64,000 bases of DNA from Alkaliphilus pronyensis (GCF_009017275.1 NZ_WBZC01000023.1:1-64000); one strand, 5' to 3'. Counted from the stretch's first letter, positions 27,461 through 36,578 are shown. The notes: generated by a model not told the origin, from the letters alone. Program-made: numbers and translations.

Positions 27461-28186
27461 TTAATCAATTTTACCCTTATCAATGAAATCCTGTTTTGTA
27501 ACTTCTATATGATCCATCATAATCATTTCTGCAATATCCTTTTTACCATTTTTAATTGCCTCCACCAAACGTACATGGTCCTGATAGTATTTAAACTCTG
27601 TTGTTTTTGCCTCGTCACTATCTAAGGTTGTTACATCTTCTATATGCTTCCATAATACAAAATTTCTCATGGTTTCAGCAATATATCTCATGGTTTCGTA
27701 TAATACAGGATTATCAGCAGCCCTTGCTATTGTTAAATGAAATTCTGTGTTTACTTTTCTCCACCATCCTGCCTCCAGTGCTTTAGGCATTTCTGATACT
27801 AGTTCTTCTAATTTTCTTATATGCTCAGGAATTCTTTTCTCTGCTGCTAAGCGGACTATGCTAGGCTCAATTGCCTTACGTGCCTCCAGTATTTCAAAGG
27901 CCCCTATCTCATTATTTAACTCCTCTAAAGCATGTGTAAATTTGGAGCTGTCTATATTGTCTTTTATATAATGACCATCACCTCTGCGGCGATCGATTAC
28001 GCCGAGAATTTCAAGTGCACTAAGTGCCTCCCTTAAGGATGAACGGCTTGTGTTAAAGGTTTTCGCCAGATGCAACTCTCCAGGTAGTTTATCACCAGGC
28101 TTAAGTTCACCATTTTCAATCATCTTATTAATTTGATTAACTATTTCTATATATATTTTTTTTGTTTTTACGGGCTCAAACTTCAT
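27461..28186 (-). CDS. GntR family regulator, FCD (FadR) type
   Basis: A 241-aa transcription factor with an N-terminal winged helix (about 5-70; LKPGDKLPGELHLAKTFNTS and RSSLREALSALEILGVIDRR) and an all-helical FCD ligand domain (about 85-235) with conserved His residues (EFHLTIARAADN, MMDHIEVT). Such regulators sense small organic acids. The ATG start MKFEPVKTKK is preferred over a TTG six codons upstream; AAGGT precedes it. A perfect palindrome over its start point indicates autoregulation, and it most likely controls the adjoining permease operon. Confidence 0.9.
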   Translation of the reverse strand: MKFEPVKTKKIYIEIVNQINKMIENGELKPGDKLPGELHLAKTFNTSRSSLREALSALEILGVIDRRRGDGHYIKDNIDSSKFTHALEELNNEIGAFEILEARKAIEPSIVRLAAEKRIPEHIRKLEELVSEMPKALEAGWWRKVNTEFHLTIARAADNPVLYETMRYIAETMRNFVLWKHIEDVTTLDSDEAKTTEFKYYQDHVRLVEAIKNGKKDIAEMIMMDHIEVTKQDFIDKGKID

Positions 28187-28206
28187 TTTGGCACGACCTT
28201 TCAATC

Positions 28207-28231
28207 TGACTACTTGTCCAACAAGTAGTCA
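28207..28231. promoter_or_regulatory. FCD-GntR operator
   Basis: A perfect 25-bp palindrome: arms TGACTACTTGT and ACAAGTAGTCA with a CCA spacer. Its centre, TTGTCCAACAA (28214-28224), fits the FadR-subfamily pattern TnGTnnnACnA exactly. It lies just after the -10 of the gntR promoter. Confidence 0.8.
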
Positions 28232-28238
28232 TATATTT

Positions 28239-28267
28239 AATTTACATTATTCCTCATATTTTGTCAA
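28239..28267 (-). promoter_or_regulatory. promoter of the GntR gene
   Basis: On the minus strand -35 TTGACA (28262-28267) and a weaker -10 TAAATT (28239-28244) with 17-nt spacing. The palindromic operator covers the expected transcription start. Confidence 0.6.
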
Positions 28268-28423
28268 GAAATTAACGTAATTTTTTTTAAATAATCTAAG
28301 TATGTAGGTTAAAGCAAAATTATGTTAATATCACTTTCATATGAATATAAGCACTTTTCCTTAAATATATATAATAAAGGGTAGGCTAAGCCATATCTAA
28401 AAACAATGCTTTGGAGGAGTCTT

Positions 28424-29710
28424 ATGCTTTCTTTTTTTGTATTCCTTTCTTTAATATTATGTCTTATCCTCTTTTTTTCTAATAGCCTTCGTAGGATTTT
28501 TTTTAGTTTTATATCTAATTACTTGAGTATATTTGTAGTTTTGCTATTGGTAGTATTAATAGTTATTTACCCAAAAGAGTCTGTAAATGCAGCATATGTA
28601 GGCTTAATGACTTGGTTTACAGTTGTTCTTCCTGCTCTTTTGCCCTTCTTTATTGGAGCAGAGCTACTTATTGGGCTTGGAGTAGTTAAATTTATTGGGA
28701 TATTATTAGAACCACTAATGCGTCCCCTTTTTAATGTACCTGGGGAAGGCTCCTTTGCCTTTGCCATGAGTATTACCTCTGGCTATCCAGTAGGTGCCAA
28801 AATCGTCAGCAAGCTTCGAGATGACAAGATTTTAACATCTATTGAAGCCCAGAGGTTGGCTGCATTTTCTAGCACCTCTGGTCCTTTGTTTATTATGGGA
28901 GCAGTAGGTGTAGGTATGTTTAAGTCCCCTGAGATAGGCTGGTTTTTAGCTATATGTCACTATTTAGGTGCTATATCTGTAGGTGTTTTATTTAGCTTCT
29001 ACAAAAGCACTAAAAGAAATATAATAAAATCTAATAAAAACTATCTTCTTTCTGCCTTTAGTGAGCTTAAAAAAGCTAGAAAAAAAAGTCCCTCCCTAGG
29101 TGTATTGCTTGGTAAAGCAGTTAAAGAATCTGTTAATACAATGCTTATGGTAGGTGGCTTTATAATTATGTTTTCTGTAATTATTAACATTTTGGAATTA
29201 ATAGGGTTTATACATTTTGTCACTGAAATTCTACTTTTTTTATTTAAGCCTTTTGACTTTAATTACTCATTAATAAAAGGGTTAATAATTAGTATCTTTG
29301 AAATAACAATTGGCTGTAAAGAGGTTGCCGAGGCTGGCTCTGTATACACGGTTTCTAAAATAGCTATTGCTTCATTTGCAATTGCCTGGAGTGGTTTCTC
29401 TATACATGCTCAAGCAATTAGTATTTTAACCTCAACTGACTTTAAAACAGGTATATATATTTTTTCTAAGCTTATTCAGGGTATTTTTTCTTTAGTATTT
29501 GTGTATCTACTATTTCCTGTTTTTAATAGGCTAGTTAACCCCATTAAGCCAGTTTTTGTTTACAATGAAGATTTATTTTTACCCTACAGAATTTTTGAAA
29601 GCTTTAAAATTTCCATTGAGCTTTTCATAGGAATAGTATTGTTTTTACTAGTTATTTCATTGTTTGTATCCCTTTATCAATATATTAAAGGATGCCTACA
29701 TAAAGGTTAA
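28424..29710 (+). CDS. ylbJ: sporulation integral membrane protein YlbJ
   Basis: A 428-aa polytopic membrane protein with about 8-9 hydrophobic segments, including VVLPALLPFFIGAELLIGLG and the GYPVGAKIVSKLRDD loop typical of YlbJ/SpoVM-pathway nucleoside-transporter-like (Gate domain) proteins. In Bacillus YlbJ is made in the mother cell and needed for spore heat resistance. The ATG at 28424 has GGAGG 6 nt upstream; an ATG six codons earlier has none. The tmcAL-ylbJ neighbourhood is conserved, here split by the catabolic island. No clear sigma-E promoter was identified. Confidence 0.9.
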   Translation: MLSFFVFLSLILCLILFFSNSLRRIFFSFISNYLSIFVVLLLVVLIVIYPKESVNAAYVGLMTWFTVVLPALLPFFIGAELLIGLGVVKFIGILLEPLMRPLFNVPGEGSFAFAMSITSGYPVGAKIVSKLRDDKILTSIEAQRLAAFSSTSGPLFIMGAVGVGMFKSPEIGWFLAICHYLGAISVGVLFSFYKSTKRNIIKSNKNYLLSAFSELKKARKKSPSLGVLLGKAVKESVNTMLMVGGFIIMFSVIINILELIGFIHFVTEILLFLFKPFDFNYSLIKGLIISIFEITIGCKEVAEAGSVYTVSKIAIASFAIAWSGFSIHAQAISILTSTDFKTGIYIFSKLIQGIFSLVFVYLLFPVFNRLVNPIKPVFVYNEDLFLPYRIFESFKISIELFIGIVLFLLVISLFVSLYQYIKGCLHKG

Positions 29711-29826
29711 TATAGGTTTATTTACGTTACAAAAAAGTATTATTTTTTTAACTTGATATTAATATGTTGTTAACTTATATGCATTAATATTAAGCTATAA
29801 AGTTAATAATATGATATTTGATAGAG

Positions 29827-29872
29827 ACAACCATTAAGTTTCCTCCCCCTCTTAATGGTTGTTGTATTTTTT
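29827..29872 (+). terminator. intrinsic terminator of ylbJ
   Basis: ACAACCATTAAG (29827-29838) pairs with CTTAATGGTTGT (29851-29862), followed by TGTATTTTTTG on the plus strand. Confidence 0.8.
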
Positions 29873-29881
29873 GAAAAAAAA

Positions 29882-30328
29882 CTATTTCATTTCCTTAATT
29901 TCACTACGATTTTCCTTAATGGTTCCTATAACCTCTAATAGTTTTTCCTCTGTTAAGCCTAAAAGCTGGTCCACATATTCTCTTGCTCCAATTCGCATTT
30001 CCTTTGCACTACTTTGGGCTTGCTTTACTATGTCTTCCGCCTGTTTTTGAGCTTTTTTAGTTATTTCATCTTCTTCCACCATTTCCCTTATATGCTTATT
30101 GGCTTCCTCTAATATTAAATCTGCCTCCTGCTGTGCCTCTATAAGTATTTTTTGACGCTCCTCCTTAATCCATTGAGCCTGTTTAATCTCATCAGGTAAA
30201 TGTATTCTAATTTCTTTTATTATTTCAAGCGCATCATTACGATCTACCATTACTTTATTGGCAAAAGGTATGGAAGAGCCATTTTCAATTATATCCTCTA
30301 ATTCTTCTATAAGCTTTAATACCCTCAC
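29882..30328 (-). CDS. uncharacterised coiled-coil protein (ATPase-subunit-B-like)
   Basis: A 148-aa, highly charged, soluble protein. Residues 45-125 form a continuous helix rich in A, E, K and Q (QAQWIKEERQKILIEAQQEA...), resembling the stalk of ATP synthase subunit b or DivIVA-like proteins. There is no membrane segment or enzymatic motif. It ends the asp23-yloV-recG-rsmD-coaD run, 22 bp after coaD. A protein of this kind beside coaD is common in Clostridia; its function is unknown to me. Confidence 0.8.
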   Translation of the reverse strand: MRVLKLIEELEDIIENGSSIPFANKVMVDRNDALEIIKEIRIHLPDEIKQAQWIKEERQKILIEAQQEADLILEEANKHIREMVEEDEITKKAQKQAEDIVKQAQSSAKEMRIGAREYVDQLLGLTEEKLLEVIGTIKENRSEIKEMK

Positions 30329-30350
30329 AATAATCCCCCTTACTATTATT

Positions 30351-30824
30351 CTATAGCTTTTTAAGTATTGCCTTTACTATTGGTTGAGGCACTAATCCTT
30401 CAATGCAGCCTCCAAAACGTGCCACTTCCTTAACTACACTAGAGCTAAGATATGAATTTTGACTACTGGTCATTAGGAAAATAGTTTCTAATTCAGGAGA
30501 TAGCTTTCTATTCATTAGAGCCATTTGAAACTCATATTCAAAATCTGATACAGCCCTAAGTCCTTTAACAATAACGTTGGCGCTTTTTTTAGCTGCATAA
30601 TCAATTAACAGCCCTGAAAAGCTATCTACTTCTACATTTTCGAAGGACTTAATTACTTCCTTAATCAATGTAACACGTTCCTCTATTATAAACATCGGAT
30701 TTTTACTTGGATTTTCTAACACTGCAACAATAACCTTGTCACATATTTTTGAAGCCCTTTCTATAATATCTAAATGCCCATTTGTTATTGGATCAAAGCT
30801 TCCTGGATAAATTCCAATTTTCAT
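30351..30824 (-). CDS. coaD: phosphopantetheine adenylyltransferase
   Basis: Adenylates 4'-phosphopantetheine in the penultimate step of CoA synthesis. The 157 aa carry the nucleotidyltransferase motif [14 protein letters not shown] (TxGH) and the [20 protein letters not shown] segment. It directly follows rsmD (adjacent coordinates), a widely conserved pair. Confidence 0.97.
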   Translation of the reverse strand: MKIGIYPGSFDPITNGHLDIIERASKICDKVIVAVLENPSKNPMFIIEERVTLIKEVIKSFENVEVDSFSGLLIDYAAKKSANVIVKGLRAVSDFEYEFQMALMNRKLSPELETIFLMTSSQNSYLSSSVVKEVARFGGCIEGLVPQPIVKAILKKL

Positions 30825-31385
30825 TTATACTTCCTCCCTCAATTGATAAAAAGAAACACATGTATTTCCAAAGCTTTTACTACGGAACTTTACTAAATTG
30901 CTAACAGCTTCTGGAGGAGAATCGTTTTTATCATGCTCTATTATTATAATTCCTTCCTTGTTTAATACATTGTTGAATCCTATGGCTTCTAAAGTTGGGA
31001 TAATTAGCCCTTTATCATATGGGGGATCCATGAAAATTAAATCTGCCATTATATTTTTTGTCTTAAAACCGTTGATGGCGGCTTTACTGTCAGACTTAAT
31101 TATTTCTGCACCTTCTGATAGCTTTGTTTTTTTTAGATTTTCTTTTATTATTTCAATACTGTTAGAGTCTTGATCAACAAAATAGCACTTTTGTGCACCC
31201 CTTGATAAGGCCTCAATACCAAGATTCCCTGTTCCTGCATATAAATCTATAATGATGCTGTCATTTATATTATATTGAAGAATATTAAAAATGCTTTCCT
31301 TTACTCGGTCTGACGTTGGTCTAATATCTATACCTTTAGGGGGCTTTAATGTATGTCCCTTTGCCATTCCTGCAATAATACGCAT
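30825..31385 (-). CDS. rsmD: 16S rRNA (guanine966-N2)-methyltransferase RsmD
   Basis: A 186-aa SAM-dependent methyltransferase that modifies G966 of 16S rRNA. It starts MRIIAGMAKGHTLKPPKGID and contains the SAM motif DLYAGTGNLGIEALSRGA and the catalytic DPPY (MDPPYDKG). I chose the ATG preceded by GGGAGG at 6 nt; the open frame continues 26 codons upstream without homology or a ribosome-binding site. Confidence 0.95.
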   Translation of the reverse strand: MRIIAGMAKGHTLKPPKGIDIRPTSDRVKESIFNILQYNINDSIIIDLYAGTGNLGIEALSRGAQKCYFVDQDSNSIEIIKENLKKTKLSEGAEIIKSDSKAAINGFKTKNIMADLIFMDPPYDKGLIIPTLEAIGFNNVLNKEGIIIIEHDKNDSPPEAVSNLVKFRSKSFGNTCVSFYQLREEV

Positions 31386-31510
31386 ATTATACCTCCCTAT
31401 TCTTTGGTAATTAATTATTATTTTAACATAGTATTCTATTGTTAACAAAATTTTTTTATACATATAGGTTTTCTACCCATAAAATATTTATACACTCTTA
31501 TTTTCAACTA

Positions 31511-33574
31511 TTAACTGAATCCAACTTCTTCATAGAATTGCTCAAACTTTTCTTCAAGAGCCTTCTTTAAAATTGGATATTTTTCTAATGTTAGGTCTGG
31601 GTCTTCTCTAAGTAATTCTGCCACTTGTTTTTCTACAGCTTTTAAAATTTTTACGTGCTTAAAGATATCTGCAATTTTTAGCTCTGGAAGACCGTGCTGT
31701 CGAATACCAAAGAATTCCCCTGGGCCTCTAAGGGCTAAATCCTTCTCTGAAATCACAAATCCATTGTTGGTTTCAACCATTATTTTAACCCTTTCCTTTG
31801 CTATTTCACTTTTACAGTCATGTACTAATATGCAATAGGATTGGTGTGATCCTCTTCCAACTCGTCCCCTTAACTGGTGTAGCTGTGCTAACCCATATCT
31901 TTCTGAGTTTTCTATAAGCATTATAGTTGCATTTGGAACATTTACACCCACCTCTATAACTGTAGTCGAAACTAGTATATCTATTTCACCATTTTTAAAG
32001 GAAGTCATAACAGCCTCTTTTTCCCTAGCCTTCATTTTTCCATGAAGAAGTCCAACCCTATAATTTGTAAAAACAGTATTTTTCAACTCTTCAGCAGTTT
32101 CGGTTGCTGAGTGGGCCTCTATTGCTTCGGATTCTTCAACCAATGGACATACGATGTATGCTTGTCGACCTTCATCAAGCTGTTTTTTTACAAAGTCATA
32201 GGCCCTTCCCTTTTTATCTTCTTTTATTTCAACAGTTTTTATATCTTTTCTGCCGGGGGGTAATTCATCAATAATTGATATATCTAAATCTCCATATAAT
32301 ATTAGTGCTAGTGTACGGGGTATTGGTGTAGCTGTCATTACTAAAAGATGTGGATCAACCCCTTTATTTACTAAGGCAGTCCTTTGTCTAACTCCAAATC
32401 TATGCTGTTCGTCGGTTATAGCTAAAGCTAATTGCTTAAAATCTACAGCCTCTTGAATAATTGCATGGGTGCCTACTACTATATCAACACTCCCGTTGGC
32501 AATATCCTTTAGCAGAGTAGTTTTTTGTTGCTTTGTTAAGCTTCCAATCAGTAGACCAACCCTTATATTGAATTGACTGAGTAGCTGTGTTAATGATTGA
32601 TAATGCTGTTCAGCTAATATCTCTGTGGGGGCCATCATTACACCTTGATAACCATTTAATACACAAATGTATAAAGCTAATATTGCTATAATAGTTTTTC
32701 CTGAGCCTACATCACCTTGCACAAGTCGATTCATAGGCGTAGGCCTTTGTATATCCTCTAGTATTTCATTTAAGGTTCTCATTTGTGAAGAGGTAAGCTT
32801 AAATGGTAAAGCATCCAAAAGCTGTAGGTATCCCTTCTTTTTTAAAGGTATTCCATTTTTAAATCTAGCAATGTTTTTCTTTATACCTGCTAATCCCAAT
32901 TGTAATAAAAAGAACTCATCAAATACAAGCCTATATTTAGAAACCTTTAATTGCTTTTCATTTAAGGGAAAATGAATATGCTTTAAAGCGAAGTCAAGAT
33001 TGCAAAGTCTATTTTTTTTTCTTAACTCCTCAGGTATATGATCTTCAATATTATTTGAAGATAATTCTAAAACATAGCTTTGCATTGCTAAAAGCTGGTT
33101 TTGCTTTAGCCCTTCTGTAGCAGGATAAATAGGCACAATTCTATTTATCTTCACATCTTCATCGGTATCAATTTGTGAATAGGTAGGATTAATCATCTCA
33201 AAACCATTTAAACCCCTTTTAGCTTCACCATTCACCATTATTTTGCTTCCTGCTTTTAATTGATTTCTTAGATATGGCATATTAAAAAAGGTTATAAATA
33301 TTCTTCCAGTATCATCCTTTAATGCAAACTGTAATACCGTTAATCTTCTTCTGTTTTTTATTAAACGTCCCTGTCCAATTATTTCCCCGATTATAGTAAC
33401 CTTATCTCCAGCAACAAGCTGATTAATCTTCTTGATCCTTCTACGATCATCATAATCTCTAGGAAAGTGATATAATAGATCTAAAGGAGTACTTATATTT
33501 AACTTAATTAACCGTTCTGCAGTTTTAGGTCCTACGCCCTTTAAAAACTGTATGTTTTGCTTCAGTATATCCAT
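31511..33574 (-). CDS. recG: ATP-dependent DNA helicase RecG
   Basis: A 687-aa branch-migrating helicase that regresses stalled forks and processes Holliday junctions. It has the N-terminal wedge/OB domain (about 60-150), Walker A GDVGSGKT, DEQH box (TDEQHRFGVRQR), and helicase motifs VVGTHAIIQE, TATPIPRTLAL and QLRGRVGRG. Upstream, the hairpin element at 33625-33701 overlaps the end of yloV and could attenuate transcription into recG. Confidence 0.97.
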   Translation of the reverse strand: MDILKQNIQFLKGVGPKTAERLIKLNISTPLDLLYHFPRDYDDRRRIKKINQLVAGDKVTIIGEIIGQGRLIKNRRRLTVLQFALKDDTGRIFITFFNMPYLRNQLKAGSKIMVNGEAKRGLNGFEMINPTYSQIDTDEDVKINRIVPIYPATEGLKQNQLLAMQSYVLELSSNNIEDHIPEELRKKNRLCNLDFALKHIHFPLNEKQLKVSKYRLVFDEFFLLQLGLAGIKKNIARFKNGIPLKKKGYLQLLDALPFKLTSSQMRTLNEILEDIQRPTPMNRLVQGDVGSGKTIIAILALYICVLNGYQGVMMAPTEILAEQHYQSLTQLLSQFNIRVGLLIGSLTKQQKTTLLKDIANGSVDIVVGTHAIIQEAVDFKQLALAITDEQHRFGVRQRTALVNKGVDPHLLVMTATPIPRTLALILYGDLDISIIDELPPGRKDIKTVEIKEDKKGRAYDFVKKQLDEGRQAYIVCPLVEESEAIEAHSATETAEELKNTVFTNYRVGLLHGKMKAREKEAVMTSFKNGEIDILVSTTVIEVGVNVPNATIMLIENSERYGLAQLHQLRGRVGRGSHQSYCILVHDCKSEIAKERVKIMVETNNGFVISEKDLALRGPGEFFGIRQHGLPELKIADIFKHVKILKAVEKQVAELLREDPDLTLEKYPILKKALEEKFEQFYEEVGFS

Positions 33575-33624
33575 ATGATCACCCCATGAACTTCAATGAA
33601 TCTACTTTCTCTTTGTTACTTTAA

Positions 33625-33701
33625 AAACTCGGCACCCTAAGGTGATTTAGAGAAAGGCTGCAAGAGTCTGGCTTTTCCCTATACGCCCCGTTGCCGAGTT
33701 T
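33625..33701 (-). other. 77-bp hairpin element at the yloV 3' end
   Basis: Perfect 10-bp terminal arms AAACTCGGCA (33625-33634) and TGCCGAGTTT (33692-33701) enclose a 57-nt GC-richer core unlike the surrounding sequence. On the minus strand the closing arm runs into TTTTT, so it could terminate or attenuate before recG. An alternative inner hairpin CACC-CTAA-GGTG (33633-33644) competes with one arm. The yloV stop codon (33647-33649) lies inside. I do not recognise a known riboswitch; an inserted small repeat is equally possible. Confidence 0.5.
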
Positions 33702-35356
33702 AAGTACATGAAATCTATATAAAACTTTATATAATAATTTTTTTGCTCAATAGAAAATATATAATAATATAAAGGCTGACCTCCATAGTATACTTCAATA
33801 TCGCAATTGGGGTAAGTAGACTCTAATTCCTCTACTAAAGAATTAGCTTCATCCTCACCTATTTCTTTACCGTAAAATACTGTTATCATTTCATGTTCAT
33901 CTGTTACAAGCTTATCTAGTAGTGCAAGGGAAACTTCTCTCTTATTCTTACCTACAGATTTAATTTCACTGTTACCAATACCTAAAATATCCCCCGTAGA
34001 TATTTCTACATCATTATAGTTTGTATCACGAACAGCATAGGTAATTTGACCCGTAGTAACATGCTTAATTGCTTCATTCATTTCCTCTTCATTATCTTTA
34101 TCGGATAATTCCATATTAAATGATAATAATGCTGCTATACCTTGAGGTACAGTCTTGGTAGGTATTACAATAATGTTTTTTGATGAAATTGATTTTGCTT
34201 GATTGGCTGCCATTATAATATTGCTATTATTAGGCAATATAAAAATAGTTTCTGCCTCTATCTCATCTAATGCCTTAACAAAATCTTCTGTACTGGGGTT
34301 CATTGTTTGACCGCCTTCGATAACATGGTCCACTCCAAAATCTTTGAAAATTTTAGTTAAGCCATCCCCCATAGTAACTGTTACCATACCATGTTTTTTC
34401 TTTATCTTAGGTACACTCTTTAAAGCTTCTTCATTATCCTGTCTATACTGAAGCTTCATATTGTCAATTTTAATATCTGATAAATAACCTACCTTTAAGG
34501 ATTTCTCCATAACCTCTCCTGGGTTATTTGTATGTATATGTACCTTTACAAGGTTTTCATTTCCAACAACAAGTAAAGAGTCACCATACGGTGTAAAGGT
34601 ATCCTTTAAAGCATCTATATTAGCATTCCTAGAGTTAATAATAAACTCAGTACAGTATGAAAACTTAATATTATCTATGTCTTCAATTTCATGCTCTACA
34701 GTTGCTTTAACAACTTCATAATCATCGGTTTTAGTTATATTACCTGTTAATGCTCCTAAAGCGCCAATATATATGTATACTAGTCCTTTTCCACCAGAAT
34801 CAACAACTCCTGCATCCTTTAAGACCTTTAACATTTCAGGTGTTCGACTTAATGCATCTTCTGACTGTTGTATAACCTTTTCTAAAAAAATCACTATATT
34901 CTTTTCTTCTTTTGCAATCTCTATTGCTTTTTCAGCGCTTTCTCGAGCTACAGTTAAGATTGTACCTTCAACTGGTTTCATTACTGCTTTATAGGCAGTG
35001 TCAGATCCTGATTTTAAAGCTTTTGCTAAATCTACTGTAGAAAGCCTTTTCTTACCTTTAATTCCTTTTGCAAAGCCTCTAAATAACTGAGATAAAATAA
35101 CTCCTGAATTACCTCTTGCTCCCATTAAAGAGCCATTGGCTAATGCATTAGCTATGTCTTCTATTGATGTTGATGTGCATTTTTTAACCTCTTTTACAGC
35201 AGATTGAATTGTTAATGACATATTTGTACCTGTATCACCATCTGGTACAGGGAACACATTGAGGGAATTTATAATCTGCTTGTTTTTTTCTAGCGAATTG
35301 GCCCCTTCAATGATCATATCTCTTAGCCGTTGGTCATCTATATATTCTATTATCAA
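33647..35356 (-). CDS. yloV: DAK2/DegV-type kinase-domain protein YloV (FakA-like)
   Basis: A 569-aa member of the YloV/FakA family. The N-terminal DAK2 nucleotide-binding domain (about 1-200) has NVFPVPDGDTGTNMS and GARGNSGVILSQLFRG; a middle region and a C-terminal DegV-like region follow. FakA with FakB phosphorylates exogenous fatty acids; FakB genes are not in the window. Relatives end close to GGQPLYYYIFSIE. Here about 30 extra residues follow, the last 17 encoded by the hairpin element at 33625-33701. It lies downstream of asp23, the usual partner. Confidence 0.92.
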   Translation of the reverse strand: MIIEYIDDQRLRDMIIEGANSLEKNKQIINSLNVFPVPDGDTGTNMSLTIQSAVKEVKKCTSTSIEDIANALANGSLMGARGNSGVILSQLFRGFAKGIKGKKRLSTVDLAKALKSGSDTAYKAVMKPVEGTILTVARESAEKAIEIAKEEKNIVIFLEKVIQQSEDALSRTPEMLKVLKDAGVVDSGGKGLVYIYIGALGALTGNITKTDDYEVVKATVEHEIEDIDNIKFSYCTEFIINSRNANIDALKDTFTPYGDSLLVVGNENLVKVHIHTNNPGEVMEKSLKVGYLSDIKIDNMKLQYRQDNEEALKSVPKIKKKHGMVTVTMGDGLTKIFKDFGVDHVIEGGQTMNPSTEDFVKALDEIEAETIFILPNNSNIIMAANQAKSISSKNIIVIPTKTVPQGIAALLSFNMELSDKDNEEEMNEAIKHVTTGQITYAVRDTNYNDVEISTGDILGIGNSEIKSVGKNKREVSLALLDKLVTDEHEMITVFYGKEIGEDEANSLVEELESTYPNCDIEVYYGGQPLYYYIFSIEQKNYYIKFYIDFMYLNSATGRIGKSQTLAAFL

Positions 35357-35373
35357 GCCTAGTACCTCCTTAG

Positions 35374-35730
35374 CTACTTTTCTATTCGAACACCTTGAAC
35401 GTTTATGTTTACTTTTTTAACATTCATTCCTGTTAAGTGTTCAATATTATATTTTACTTTTTCTATAATGTTATTTGCAACAACAGAAATCCTTGTACCA
35501 AACTCTACAATTACAAATAAGTCGACAACAATTGTATCATCGTACGTATGTACCTTTACACCCTTACTAGAATGTTCCCGCATAAGTAATTCAACTAGTC
35601 CTCCAGTAGCAGATTTAGCTGCCATACCTACTAAACCATAGCATTCCATGGCAGATGCTCCTGCAATTGAGGCTAGAACTTGGTCATCAATAATGATAGT
35701 ACCTAATTTATTAGTCAACTTTCCAGGCAT
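35374..35730 (-). CDS. Asp23/Gls24 family envelope-stress protein
   Basis: A 118-aa Asp23/Gls24 (DUF322) protein, equivalent to YloU. It contains the family core ISGASAMECYGLVGMA-like and VVDLFVIVEFGTRISVVANN segments. Members associate with the membrane and respond to envelope stress. The gene sits 17 bp upstream of yloV, a conserved pair. An AGGAGG-type ribosome-binding site precedes the ATG. Confidence 0.92.
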   Translation of the reverse strand: MPGKLTNKLGTIIIDDQVLASIAGASAMECYGLVGMAAKSATGGLVELLMREHSSKGVKVHTYDDTIVVDLFVIVEFGTRISVVANNIIEKVKYNIEHLTGMNVKKVNINVQGVRIEK

Positions 35731-35799
35731 AAGCTAATCCTCCTTAATATTGTTATAGTCATAAAGCTAAAACCCTAACTGTTTTATTGTTTTATTTAA

Positions 35800-36160
35800 A
35801 TTTTAATTTTAAACTCTTAACTCTTAATTATGATTTGTAATTTTTAATTTTTAATTATGTCTTTTAGTTTATCATTTACCTTTTTCATTTAATTTTCAAT
35901 TTTCAACTTAATCTTTTATCATTATGTTTTAACTCTTCACTCTTAATTTTTAATTTTTCACTTTTCACTTTTCACTTTTCACTTTTAACTTTCTTTTTAT
36001 GGTTTTTCACTTATTCCCTATTCCTTATTACCTATTCCTTATTACTTGCTTTTGTAGTTTCCAACTTTCCAACTTTCCATTTTTTTTAAATCTTTTCATT
36101 ACTCATTACTCATTACTCATTACTCATTGCTCATTACTAATTACTAATTGTTTTTGCCCA
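35800..36160 (-). repeat. composite minisatellite element, locus 3
   Basis: Occupies the 633-bp divergent gap between asp23 and rpmB. Read on the minus strand it repeats the module order of locus 1: GGGCAAAAACAATTAGTAAT, tandem GAGTAAT units (36090-36140), GGAAAGTTGGAAAGTTGGAA, the core ACTACAAAAGCAAGTAATAA with GGAATAGG units (36017-36060), ACCATAAAAAGAAAGTTAAA, five GTGAAAA-type units (35955-35990), then AATTAAGAGTGAAGAGTTAA. The remainder of the gap holds the rpmB promoter. Confidence 0.75.
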
Positions 36161-36292
36161 TACTCATAATTTTTATATATCAATATTGTATATGAATTAA
36201 TAAAAATCTTCAACTAAAAAGCGAATAACATGCGAATTAATGTAAAAAATCCTATTATTATATAATGTTTAAGAATAAAAAATATATATTTA

Positions 36293-36321
36293 TTGCAAAA
36301 ATAGTACCAATGTGATAATAT
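36293..36321 (+). promoter_or_regulatory. probable promoter of rpmB
   Basis: -35 TTGCAA (36293-36298) and -10 TAATAT (36316-36321) with 17-nt spacing, about 40 nt before the rpmB start. An overlapping TATAAT at 36319-36324 would give a longer spacer. Confidence 0.5.
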
Positions 36322-36363
36322 AATAATGTTTTTAAGTTGCCCTTGATTGAAGGAGGTGTTATC

Positions 36364-36555
36364 ATGGCAAAAGTATGTGATGTATGTGGTAAAGGAAAGG
36401 TTTTCGGAAACCAAGTAAGTCACTCAAACCGTCATTCAAAAAGAACCTGGTCTCCTAATTTAAGAAGAGTCAGAGCTATTATTAACGGTACTCCAAAAAG
36501 AGTTAGCGTATGTACAAGATGTTTACGTACAGGAAAAGTTGAAAGAGCTTTATAA
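36364..36555 (+). CDS. rpmB: 50S ribosomal protein L28
   Basis: A 63-aa L28 starting MAKVCDVCGKGKVFGNQVSH. It keeps both zinc-ribbon Cys pairs (VCDVC near the start and VCTRC near the end), the Cys+ form. GAAGGAGG lies 8 nt before the ATG; the frame is open nine codons further upstream but has no second start signal. It is a single gene flanked on both sides by copies of the composite minisatellite in the same orientation. Confidence 0.96.
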   Translation: MAKVCDVCGKGKVFGNQVSHSNRHSKRTWSPNLRRVRAIINGTPKRVSVCTRCLRTGKVERAL

Positions 36556-36578
36556 TTAAAATTTGCCACAAATGATAT

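Noticed and set aside
33625-33701. Known riboswitch (c-di-GMP, TPP, SAM, cobalamin or glycine)
   Set aside because: I compared the core by eye with the conserved cores I remember and none matched; kept as an unclassified element.
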